From: Anaeramoeba ignava
Lineage: Eukaryota > Metamonada > Anaeramoebidae
Reading direction: 5' to 3'
Assembly (NCBI GenBank): GCA_028826165.1
Contig: JAPDFW010000069.1
Span: 62,001 to 126,000 of the forward strand
DNA length: 64,000 bases
Shown: positions 44,646 to 61,424 of the stretch, in pieces
Position numbering within the stretch: position 1 is the stretch's first letter
Layout: every line of letters begins with the position of its first letter
Notes under the pieces: model-generated
What the model was told of the DNA's origin: nothing
Seen by the model: the letters and a program-made list of their open reading frames with translations, nothing else
Databases searched by the model: none
Translations under genes and position numbers: made by a program

Positions 44646-46012
44646 TTAAGAACTGCTTGTTTTTTTCTTATGTTTCTTGTGATGAGGAGATCCAAAACCA
44701 GTAACAGCAAGACCAAAACCACCCATTCCGAAACCCATTCCATTATCCATTCCAAAGTTCATTTGAGGTTGTTGAGGTTGCATACCAAATCCCATTTGAG
44801 GTTGCATTCCAAATCCCATTTGAGGTTGTTGTTGTTGCATACCAAATCCCATTTGAGGTTGCATTCCAAATCCCATTTGTTGTTGAGGTTGCATTCCAAA
44901 TCCCATTTGAGGTTGTTGTTGTTGCATACCGAATCCCATTTGAGGTTGCATTCCAAATCCCATTTGTTGTTGAGGTTGTTGTTGGAATTGTTGTTGAGCC
45001 ATTTGATCAACTGTAATTTGTGGTTGTTGATATTGGACTTGTGGTTGTTGTTGAACTTGTGGTTGTTGATATTGAACTTGGGGTTGTTGTTGAACTTGTG
45101 GTTGTTGTTGGATTGTAACTTGGGGTTGTTGATATTGAACTTGGGGTTGTTGTTGAATTGTAATTTGAGGTTGAATAGTTTTTTTATCTTGTTCAAAAGG
45201 CATTCCTTCAGGAAGATAATGAACTAACATGTGAACTTTGCCTATTTATTTAAAAAAATATTAAATTAAATTAAATAAAATTATATTAAATTAAAAATAT
45301 TAAATTAAAATTAAATTAAAAATATTAAATTAAAAATATTAAATTAAAAATAAATTAAATTAAAAATATTAAAATATTAAATTAAAATTAATTAAAAATA
45401 TTCAATTAAAAATATTAAATTAAAAATATTAAATTAAAAATAAATTAAATTAAATTAAATTAAAATAAATTAAATTAAAATAAAAATATTAAATTAAAAA
45501 TAAAAATATTCAATTAAATTAAATTAAAAATATTAAATTAAAATAAATTAAATTAAATTAAAAAAATTAAAATAAAAATATTAAATTAAAAATATATTAA
45601 ATTAAAATTAAATTAAAAATATTAAATTAAAAAAATTAAATTAAAAATATTTTTAATTACCTTTCTCTTTTGTTCCTGGTTTTCTTCCTTCACAATCTCT
45701 CCAAATATCATGAACTTTACGATCCAAAAATTGAGAAATTGGGAGACGAATAAAAGCCAAAAGATCATGAGCGCCAATTCTATCCCAATCAGAAATTCCA
45801 ATCAAAACTAAATCTTTATTTGGATCTTTAACTTTCAATTCAAAAGCTTCATTCCAAACTGGATCAAGTGTAGCTTTTTGAATCTTTGTCTTGTGGAATG
45901 GTCTAACTCCATTAATGGAAACAGTTGCATATGGATCACTTTTTCCTCCAATATCTGCTGATTTAAGTCCTTTTGCTTCAATTAATTTAACATGAATTGG
46001 TGTTGTTGACAT
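44646..46012 (-). CDS. C2-domain protein with Gln-rich, MGFGMQPQ-repeat tail
   Basis: Exons 46012-45661 and 45241-44646 join in frame (AAA G|GC AAA) to 315 residues. The N-terminal C2 domain (about 1-125) has calcium-binding-type Asp clusters in KSADIGGKSDPYA and SDWDRIGAHDLL. It likely binds membrane phospholipid in a calcium-dependent way. The second exon starts with the last strand, VHMLVHYLPEG. Then come QPQVQYQQ repeats (about 135-190) and about nine copies of MGFGMQPQ-like units. It ends with a basic His-Lys cluster, HHKKHKKKTSSS. The tail is prion-like in composition, similar in style to the Gly/Tyr/Met/Gln-rich N-termini of some annexins. A calcium-triggered membrane or condensate protein is an inference. 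Confidence 0.8.
45242..45660 (-). repeat. Intron of the C2 gene: TTTAATTTAATATT repeats
   Basis: 419-base intron composed of plus-strand AATTAAATTAAAAATATT units; A and T only apart from the splice ends and a few C on the plus strand. Confidence 0.9.
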
Positions 46013-47637
46013 CTTATTTTTATTTTTTATTTTTTATTTTAATAAAAAGGAAAAAAAAATAAATAAAAATTAATAAATATTTTTTTTTTATAAATTAAGA
46101 ACTAAAATGAATAAATAAATAAATAATAATATTTTTTAATTTAAATTTTATTTATTTTTTCATTAAGTCAATTAATTTTTAATTTTATTTTAATTTTTTT
46201 GTTGTTTATTTTTAATTTTTTTTTAATTTTTTTGTTGTTTATTTTTATATTTTTTTTATTAAAAGAGGGGTATTTAAATATCTTACTTTTGTGTGTTTTG
46301 TTGTGTTTAGTTTGTTGTTTTTTTTTTTTTAAAGAATTAAAAAATAAAAAAAAAAAGGAAAAATAAAGAAAAGAAAAATAAAAAGAAAAGAAAAATAAAA
46401 AAATGAAAAATAAAAAAAAAATGATTTTTAATTTTGATCTTTCTTTTAAAATTATAATTAAAAAATAAAAAAAAAATTTATTTTTTATTCAAAAGGGCAA
46501 AATAAAAAATTAAAATAAAAATAAATTAAACACGTGTAAATCCCAAATAAACAAAAAAAATTTAAAAATAATCTTTTTTTAAAATTTTAATTTAAAAAAT
46601 TAACATAAAAATCAAATCTTAATCAAAAAAATTAATTTTAAATTATATATTACTTTAAAATTTATTTTGTCCAATTTTTATTTTTTATTTAATTTCTTTA
46701 TTAAAAATTTAATTAAAAATTTAATTAAAAAAAAAAAAAGGAGAAAAGTCTGATTTTAAAATAATTTTCCACTTTTTTTAAAATAAAAATAAAATTAAAA
46801 TTAAAAATTAAGAAGATTTTATAGTTTAATTTTATGCAAAATTCTTTTAAAAAAAGAAGAAAAAAAAATGAGGAAAAAAAAAAGTGAAAAAAAGCAAAAA
46901 AAAAAAAAACAATTTCTTTCTTTTTTGATTTTGATTAAATTTTAAATTAATTAAATAATAATTTTGAATCAATCTATTTAAAAAAATTTGGAAAAGAAAT
47001 ACTTAATCAAAATTCACCTTTCAAAAAATAATCTTTAAAAATAAACATTTCTTTAAAATAAAATAATTAAAACAAGACTCTTTTTCATTTTGATCAACTT
47101 TAAAAAACGAACAAAAAAAAAAATTAAATAACAAAATTTAAATTAATTATATTTATATTTATATTTGTTTTTTTTGCCATTTGATCATAAATTAAAATAA
47201 AAATAAAAATTTTTTATAAAAGATTAAAACAAAATAAACTCTATTTTGCTCTCAAAAAATATCTAAAATAATCTAAATCAATAAACAACAATTTAAAGTT
47301 AAAAATTCAACCCCAAAACTTAAAAACTTTACATATTAAAAATTAATAAAAAATAAATTCAACTCTTTTTTTTAAAAAAATAGCAAAACATTTTAAATTA
47401 TTTTTTATTATTCAAATTTTCTCAACTAATAAATAAAATAAAATAAAATAAAATAAAAAAGTTGCGAAAACATAACAACAATCATTTTTTTTTCTTTCAT
47501 TTTTCATTTTTCATTTTTCTTTTCAATTTTTTATTATTCTTTTTCTTTTTCTTTTTCTTTTTCATTAAATTTTATTTTTTCATTTTGTTTACCATTTCAA
47601 TCCTTAATTAATTTTTTTCCTTTTTTTATTTAAACTT
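46013..47637. other. 1.6 kb gene-free region, AT-rich but mostly not tandemly repeated
   Basis: The gap lies between the divergent C2 (minus) and Pumilio (plus) genes. It contains homopolymer A and T runs, an AAAAGAGGGGTATTT island near 46,262, a CACGTG hexamer near 46,530 and TTTTTC repeats near 47,540, but no open frame of note. It may hold promoters for both genes or an untranslated RNA; nothing in the sequence decides this. Confidence 0.5.
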
Positions 47638-50600
47638 ATGACAACAAAAATACCCTCAAAACTTGGTGCACAAATATCTATTGATATTGTAAACAAAACA
47701 CACAAAAAAAAACAATTTTAATTTTAATTTTAATTTTTAATTTTAATTTTAATTTTAATTTTCTCAATAAAAAAAATTTTTTTTTTTATTAATTTTCTCA
47801 TTCAAACATTTTTCCTCTTTTTTTTTTCTTCTTTTTTTTTTAAAAATTTAATTAATCCAAAAAAAAAAAATAGTGTTTTGATGAAGATTTAATTTCTTTT
47901 ACAGAACCAATTCCATCACCAACTCATACAATTTTCTATCCACCAACTCCAAAAGAAGAAAGACCAATTGAAAGAAAACCAGAAAAAACGTTATTGAAAC
48001 AAGAAACAACACAATTCCCATCACAAATACACAATGAAGACAAACCGAAAAAAGAATCAGCACCAATCACCACTGAAAAATCACTTCTTCCAGATATTAA
48101 GACAATTTCATCTTTCAGAAAACCTTCTAATATTAATTATTATCCAACAAATAGGGATTTTTCTTTTAATCAACAAATCCCTTATTTTCTTTCCAAAAGT
48201 CAATATCCTTCCAATTTTATTCCTGATGAAAATCCACAGTTTTTCTATCCACAAATCCAAAATCAATACCCTATTGATAATCAAATGCAAAATTCAAATG
48301 TTTCTTATTCTCCTCAAAATTTCTCTTATTTTGGTTCTTCTCAAAAAGATTATCGAAATTTTCAATATTCAAATTATAATCGACCAAATTCTATGTGGGA
48401 ATCTGAGAATATTGTATCCAATTCTTTTCAACATTCGAATCCTGAAAAAGTAGAATTTTTAGAAAATGATTTCAATTCAGAAAATGATTTCAATTCACAA
48501 AATGATTTCAATTCAGAAAATGATTTCAATTCACAAAACGATTTCAATTCACAAAACGAAGAAACAAGCTCAAAATTTATTGATGTAATTTAATAATATT
48601 TGATTTTTTCCTAATAAAATAATTCATTTTAATTTTTACTTTAAATTTTAGATGTGTACAAATCAATTTCTATGTAGAGATTTACAACAACAATTAGAAA
48701 GATCAACAGATCCTCAATTTTGTGATGAATTGATTTATGAAATGAGAAATGATTTTATTGTTGTAATGACAACTAAATATGGCAATTATTTCTTTCAAAA
48801 ACTATTTGAGCATTGTACTGAACAACAAAGAGAGAAAATTATTAAAATTATTACTCCTCATATGGTTTCAATTTCACAAAATATTTATGGAACACGTTCA
48901 GTTCAGAAGCTTGTTACATTAATTACAACACAAGAACAAAAAAATATAATTTTCCCAGAAATTCATGCAAATTTATCTTCAATGATTTTCAGTCGTTTTG
49001 GATATCATGTTATTTTAAATTGTTTATATACTTTTCAACCAAAAGAAACAGAAGTAAATTTATTTCATTTCTATTTATTTATTTCAATTTATTTCAATCA
49101 ATTTATTTCAATCAATTTATTTCAATCAATTTATTTCAATCAATTTATTTCAATCAATTTATTTCAATTTATTTCAATCAATTTATTTCAATTTATTCCA
49201 ATTTATTCCAATTTATTTATTTCAATCAATTTATTTATTCATTTCAATCAATTTATTTCAATCAATTTATTTATTTCAATTTATTTAATTTATTTATTTC
49301 AATTTATTTAATCAATTTATTTAATCAATTCATTTCAATTTATTTCAATTTATTTCAATTTATTTCAATTTATTTCAATCAATTTATTTCAATTTATTTC
49401 AATCAATTTATTCCTATTTATTTATTTCAATCAATTTATTTCAATTTATTTCAATTTATTCCAATTTATTTATTTCAATCAATTTATTTCAATCAATTTA
49501 TTTCAATTTATTTATTTCAATTAATTTATTTCAATTAATTTATTTCAATTTATTTATTTCAATTTATTTATTTCAATTTATTTCAATCAATTTATTTATT
49601 CATTTTTATTTATTTATTTCAATCAATTTATTTCAATCAATTTATTTCAATCAATTTATTTCAATCAATTTATTTCAATTTATTTCAATCAATTTATTTC
49701 AATCAATTTATTTCAATTTATTTATTCATTTCAATCAATTTATTTCAATTTATTTCAATTCATTTCAATTTATTTATTTCAATCAATTTATTTCAATCAA
49801 TTTATTTATTTCAATCAATTTATTTAATTTATTTATTTCAATTTATTTATTTCAATTTATTTCAATTTATTCATTTCAATTTATTTATTTCAATCAATTT
49901 ATTTCAATTTATTTATTCCATTTATTTCAATTTATTTCAATTTATTTCAATTTATTTATTTCAATCAATTTATTTAATTTATTTATTTCAATTCATTTCA
50001 ATTTATTTATTTCAATTTATTTCAATCTATTTATTTCAATTTATTTATTCAATTTATTTATTTCAATTTATTTAATTTATTAAATTTATTCATTTTTATT
50101 TATTTCAATTAGTTTATTACAACATTCGTGAAAGAAAATTGTTATGCTCTTTCTCTTCATAAATATGGATGTTGTGTTTTACAAAACTGCATTTCTATGG
50201 GATCTGCTCAAGAAAAACGAGAGATTTTTAATCTGCTTTATGAACACATTGTGGCTCTTATTGAAGACCCATATGGAAACTATGTGATTCAACAATATCT
50301 CGAAGAAAGCAACTACAGTGAACAAATTATCTATAAACTTCATAATCAAATACTTCGTCTTTCTTTAAAAAAACACTCATCAAACGTTATTGAGAAATGT
50401 TTGCAATCTGAAGATGAAAACTGTCGCAACTTCGTAATAAATGAATTGATTTCTTCTCATTTAAACGTTAGAACCTTACTTCATGACAATTATGGAAATT
50501 ATGTGATCCAAACTGCAATTAAAATGGCTAATACTCAACAACTAACTAATCTTTCTTGTGCAATTTCTCCTTTAATTCCAACAGTTAAAAATCCTTCATT

Positions 50601-50706
50601 CAGACATAAATTAACCTCTATGCTTCAAATAAATAATACTCTTATTAATAACAATAAAAATAGTAATAGTAATAGTAATTACTTTATTGGAAAAAATATC
50701 AAATGA
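47638..50706 (+). CDS. Pumilio-family (PUF) RNA-binding protein
   Basis: Exons 47638-47688, 47874-48584, 48652-49053 and 50113-50706 join in frame to 585 residues. The first half is disordered, Pro/Ser/Asn/Gln/Tyr rich, and includes six tandem (S/Q)NDFNS units (about 228-260). The PUF domain fills about 255-560. Repeat helices with RNA-contact triplets are visible: TKYGNYFFQKL, NIYGTRSVQKL, SRFGYHVILN, HKYGCCVLQN, DPYGNYVIQQ, KKHSSNVIEK and DNYGNYVIQT. The SN..E triplet is the guanine reader and NY..Q the uracil reader in the known PUF code, so a UGU-containing 3'-UTR target is expected. PUF proteins repress or destabilise mRNAs in the cytoplasm. The 1.06 kb third intron interrupts the domain between repeats. 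Confidence 0.9.
49054..50112 (+). repeat. Intron 3 of the Pumilio gene: ATTTATTTCAATC array
   Basis: 1,059-base intron (GTAAAT ... TCAATTAG). It is made of TTTATTTCAATCAA and TTTATTTCAA units in irregular order. Between the donor and the terminal AG I see A, T and C only on the sense strand. Long Phe-Ile-Ser reading frames across it are artefacts. Confidence 0.95.
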
Positions 50707-51024
50707 AACAACTCGATTCAAAAAACAAACCAAATCAAGAAAAAGAGGAACTTTTATTTTTTTTTTTTTTAAAACAATGTGACTCTGAATTTTGAATTTT
50801 GAATTTTGAATTCTGCAAAAGGTTTCTATTTCCTGATTTAATGTTTTTGATTTTGATTTTGATTTTGATTTTGATTTTGATTTTGATTTTGATTTTGATT
50901 TTGATTTTGTTTTTGATTTTGTTTTTGATTTTCATTTTAATAAAAAAAAAATTAAATTTAAATTTTTCCATTTTTTTTCTTTCAATTAAAATTAAAATTA
51001 AAATTAAAATTAAAATTTTTTTAT
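50707..51024. other. Intergenic spacer with GATTTT repeats
   Basis: 318 bases between Pumilio and the metallo-hydrolase gene. They contain TTTTGAATTTTGAA near 50,785, about thirteen GATTTT units at 50,845-50,930 and AAATTA units at 50,985-51,015. No gene seen. Confidence 0.7.
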
Positions 51025-52089
51025 ATGTTACAAACAATTTTCAAAACATCATTTATTAAGAAAACAACACAAACAATTATAAAGAAATTTATAACAACTA
51101 AAATGGGAGATTTAGGAAGATCAACAGTTGAAACAATAGATACTTATTATAACAACAGTGAAAAATTTGCAGCTGCATTTCTTTTACGAGAACCAGAAGT
51201 ACTTTCAAAAGAAAAAGCCAAAGAAAAAGAAGAAGTAGCATTTATTGAGAACAACACAAACAAAGCAATTCCATTTCTTTTGGATCGACTTGAAAAACAA
51301 AACATTGCATTTGAATCCGTTAAATATTTGATTGTAACTCACATTCATTTGGATCACGCTGGCGCAACATCACAACTTGTTCGCAAGCTTCCGAATGCAA
51401 CTGTAGTCGCTCATCCTCGTGCAGTGCCTCATTTGATCAACCCTTCTAAACTTATTGCTGGGGTTACTGAGATTTACGGGAAAGAAAATTTCGAAAAATT
51501 ATATGGAGAAATTTTACCAATTGAAAAAAATAGAATAAAATCTGTCGAAGATTATGAAACACTACAAATCGGCTCGAGAAACCTAACCTTCATCCACACA
51601 AGAGGTCATGCCAAGCACCATATGTGCGTCTACGATTCTGTCTCGAAAGGCATCTTTACTGGTGATAGTTTTGGTATTTCTTATCCCTTAATCAACAAGA
51701 AATGCCAAAACTTATCATCAATTCTTTTCCCTTCAACTTCCCCTATTGACTTTGAACCTGATCAGGCTCTTCTTTCTCTCGACAAAATTATCAACACTGG
51801 TGCTTCTCATGCCTATCTTACCCATTATGGGATTTGGGAGGATTTACAATTTGGAAAGAAGCTTATGACTCGAAATATTAATAAATTGAATGATATTCTT
51901 TTAAAAGCAAAAAAACTTAAATTAAAAGGTGAAAAATTACTCGAATTTTGTCAAAAAGAAGTTGATAATTTTTTCATTGAAATTCTCGCTCAAGAAAAAA
52001 TTGTTGATGATAAAGAAGCTTGGGAAAGACTTTATTTTGATAGAACTCTTAATGCAGAAGGAATTGCTTTTTGTGCAGAATTTAGATAA
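51025..52089 (+). CDS. Metallo-beta-lactamase-fold hydrolase with presequence-like N-terminus
   Basis: Intronless, 354 residues. The zinc site is visible: the HxHxDH motif in VTHIHLDHAG, a His in TRGHAKHH, the bridging Asp in FTGDSFG and the last His in LTHYG. It belongs to the broad glyoxalase II/MBL hydrolase superfamily; the substrate cannot be read from sequence. The first ~27 residues (MLQTIFKTSFIKKTTQTIIK and onward) have no acidic residue, are rich in Lys, Thr, Ile and Phe, and precede a second Met (MGDLGRST). That is what a mitochondrial or hydrogenosomal targeting presequence looks like. A charged insert (KEKAKEKEE) splits the first strand pair. The C-terminal ~90 residues are helical. 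If the shorter start at Met 28 is used the enzyme would be cytosolic. Confidence 0.82.
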   Translation: MLQTIFKTSFIKKTTQTIIKKFITTKMGDLGRSTVETIDTYYNNSEKFAAAFLLREPEVLSKEKAKEKEEVAFIENNTNKAIPFLLDRLEKQNIAFESVKYLIVTHIHLDHAGATSQLVRKLPNATVVAHPRAVPHLINPSKLIAGVTEIYGKENFEKLYGEILPIEKNRIKSVEDYETLQIGSRNLTFIHTRGHAKHHMCVYDSVSKGIFTGDSFGISYPLINKKCQNLSSILFPSTSPIDFEPDQALLSLDKIINTGASHAYLTHYGIWEDLQFGKKLMTRNINKLNDILLKAKKLKLKGEKLLEFCQKEVDNFFIEILAQEKIVDDKEAWERLYFDRTLNAEGIAFCAEFR

Positions 52090-52586
52090 ACAAAATTAAG
52101 AAAAAAAATTTTAATTAAAGATTGATGATTAAATTTTTCTTTTCTTTTTCTTTTTTTTTTTTTCAACAAACAAAAGAATTAATAAAATAATTAATAAAAA
52201 TAAAAGAAAGAAGAAAAAAAAATTATTTTTTTCCAACTGTGACAAGTGGAAAAACTTATTAAAAACTTTATTAAAAAAAAAAAATTAAAAAAAAAATTCG
52301 TTTCAACAAAAAATTATTTTTTCATTTTTTTCATTTCTTTATTATTAATTATCAAACACAAAAAAAAAAAAGATAAATGTAAAATTCTTATTATTAATTT
52401 ATTATTTTATTATTTTATTCAAATTACTAATTTTTAACAAAAAACAACACACTTTTAATTTATTTTATAAAAAAAAATCAATAATCCTTTTTTCTTTATT
52501 CTTTTTTTTGCTTTTTCCTTTTTTTTTTGCTTTTTAATTTAAAAATTAAAAAATTAAAAAATTTAATTAAATAGTAATCAATAAAA
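52090..52586. other. Intergenic spacer
   Basis: About 500 bases of A/T runs with no regular repeat array and no credible open frame. TTTTTTTTGCTTTTTCC-type tracts precede the next start codon. Confidence 0.6.
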
Positions 52587-53840
52587 ATGGCAGAAGAAGT
52601 TTCAGAAAAAAAAGTAAGTGAATTCAACGTCACTCTTTTAAACCAAAGATTTGAAGAAGTTGAAAAAGATTGTCAAATCACACTCAATGAAAAAAAAATC
52701 ACGTTCACTTCCAAAAACGAAGAACACACAGATCAATTGATACAAAACAAAATAAAAACGCACCCCAAAAGATCAGGAGTGATTCAATTAACAATTTCAG
52801 ATCAAACATTAATTCTTGAATTTGAACCAGTTGAATCACTTAATGATTTCCTTGAATATATTCGTTTACAATCACTTGAGACTGAAGCACCACCCAACCA
52901 AGACGACGGCCAAACACCTAAGCCAACCGAAGACGAAATCAAGGAGAAGGATTTCACAGTCGATATTCTTGACAAGAAATTTGAAAAAGCAGCTGATGGA
53001 AAAATTCATTTGGATCAAAAAAATATTTCACTTTTTTTTGAAAGTCGAACTCATACTCATGAAATTGGAAAAGGTTTGAAACTCCGCGCACATCCTCAAA
53101 GAACAACAGTTATCCTTGTCAGCTTCGAGAAGAAACAAAGTGTATGTTCCCGTCTCAAAGAAACCTTTATTGTTTCCTTTGAAAGCGAAACTATTCGTTC
53201 TGAATTTTTCGAAATTTTCAAACATTTCTCTTCAATTTTACGTGAAACAGTTTCAAAACCTGAAGAAAAACAAGAAAAAACAGAAGAAAAGGAAAAGGAA
53301 GCCGAGAAAAAGGAGGACAATCAAGAACCTCTTCCTGAAGACGCACTCAGTTTTAATGTTTCTGTTATGAACAAGCAACTCGAGAAAATTGATGATGCTC
53401 AATTTATTTTTTCAAAAACAAAAATCAAGTTGTCATCCAATAAGGAATCTCATGAAGGCATCTTTAATAAGAAAACTAAAATCCAAAGATCAAACAAGGA
53501 TAAGGATGTTGTTAAGATCTCCATCTCTAAACCCAAAAAAAGTGCCTGGTCTTGCATGTCAATTGATTCGTTTATAATAAAAATGCAAAGTGAAGAAGAT
53601 GCTAATAATTTGATTTCAAATTATGAATCATTCCAAAAATTAATTCAACCTCAAGAAAAGAAACCAGAAAAGAAAGAAGATGAAAAAGAAGATGAAAAAG
53701 AAAAAGAAAAAGAAAAAGATGATGAAAAAGAAAAAGAAAAAGATGATGAAAAGAAAGATGATGAAAAGAAAGATGATGAAAAGAAAGATGATGAAAAGAA
53801 AGATGATGAAAAGAAAGATGATGAAAAAGATGACAACTAA
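52587..53840 (+). CDS. Protein of three tandem PH-like domains with charged tail, unknown function
   Basis: Intronless, 417 residues. Three related units of ~90-100 residues begin EFNVTLLNQRFEEV (about 12), DFTVDILDKKFEKA (about 120) and SFNVSVMNKQLEKI (about 255). Each continues with a short strand pattern (ITLNEKKITFTS; IHLDQKNISLFF; FIFSKTKIKLSS), a His or Lys-rich turn (KTHPKRSGVIQL; RAHPQRTTVILV; KIQRSNKDKDVVKI) and a final amphipathic helix. The alternating strand pattern plus C-terminal helix suggests a PH-like fold, by inference only. Units 2 and 3 share a Cys-containing insert (VCSRLKE; SCMSIDS). Linkers and the C-terminus are Glu/Lys/Asp repeats (KKDDE units coded by a 15-base repeat). 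Possible membrane or protein docking role. Confidence 0.7.
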   Translation: MAEEVSEKKVSEFNVTLLNQRFEEVEKDCQITLNEKKITFTSKNEEHTDQLIQNKIKTHPKRSGVIQLTISDQTLILEFEPVESLNDFLEYIRLQSLETEAPPNQDDGQTPKPTEDEIKEKDFTVDILDKKFEKAADGKIHLDQKNISLFFESRTHTHEIGKGLKLRAHPQRTTVILVSFEKKQSVCSRLKETFIVSFESETIRSEFFEIFKHFSSILRETVSKPEEKQEKTEEKEKEAEKKEDNQEPLPEDALSFNVSVMNKQLEKIDDAQFIFSKTKIKLSSNKESHEGIFNKKTKIQRSNKDKDVVKISISKPKKSAWSCMSIDSFIIKMQSEEDANNLISNYESFQKLIQPQEKKPEKKEDEKEDEKEKEKEKDDEKEKEKDDEKKDDEKKDDEKKDDEKKDDEKKDDEKDDN

Positions 53841-54134
53841 TTTTTTAATTTTTTTTAATTCTTCTTGTTATTCAATTTCATTCTGAATTTCAAGTCAATA
53901 TGATCTTTACTTTTATTTCCCTTTTAATTTCTCTTTTTTTTTTTTTCTAATCCAAATTAATTTCAAAAAGAGAAAAAATCCAAATCAAATCCAAATCAAA
54001 TCCAAATCAAAAACATTCCTTTTTTTTTAATTCATTTTAATCAACAAAAGTTAAGTAAAAAAACAAAAGCAAAAATTTTATTTTTTATTTTTTTTTTCAT
54101 TTTTTTTCATTTTTTTCTTTTTTTATTTTTAATT
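53841..54134. other. Intergenic spacer
   Basis: 294 bases with CAAATC repeats near 53,985-54,010 and long T runs with TTTTTTTTCATTTTTTT just before the PI3-kinase start. No gene seen. Confidence 0.6.
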
Positions 54135-60922
<6,788 letters not shown>

Positions 60923-61424
60923 TTTTTTTCAATTCAATTCTATTCAAATTGATTTTTTTGATTTTGATTTTTTTGATTTGATTTCAATTTGATTTTTCCA
61001 ATTTTTTTGATTTGATTTCAATTTGATTTCAATTTGATTTTTCCAATTTGATTTTTCCAATTTTTTTGATTTGATTTCAATTTGATTTGATTTCAATTTC
61101 AATTTGATTTCAATTTGATTTCAATTTGATTTCAATTTGATTTCAATTTGATTTCAATTTGATTTTTCTGATTTGATTTCAATTTGATTTTGATTTGATT
61201 TTCAATTTGATTTTCAATTTGATTTCAATTTGATTTAAAAAAAAAAAGAAATAAAACAAAAAACAACAAATTTTTTTTTTTCCTTTTTGATCAAAAACAA
61301 AATTAAAAAAGAAAAAAAATTAAATTATTTTTTATTCAACTTGCGAAAATTGAAAATTTATTTTTTTTCATTTATTTTTTTTTTCATTTTTTTTTTTATT
61401 TTTGATTTTTTTTTATAAATTCAA
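60923..61424 (+). repeat. TTTGATTTCAA repeats and T-rich spacer
   Basis: From 60,930 to 61,235 the sequence is TTTGATTTCAA units with TTTTCCAA variants. The remaining ~190 bases are A and T runs leading to the IQGAP start codon. No gene seen. Confidence 0.88.

Noticed and set aside
49020-49538. Phe-Ile-Ser-Asn reading frames at the Pumilio 3' side
   Set aside because: Readings of the intron 3 array; PUF repeats resume in frame at 50,113.
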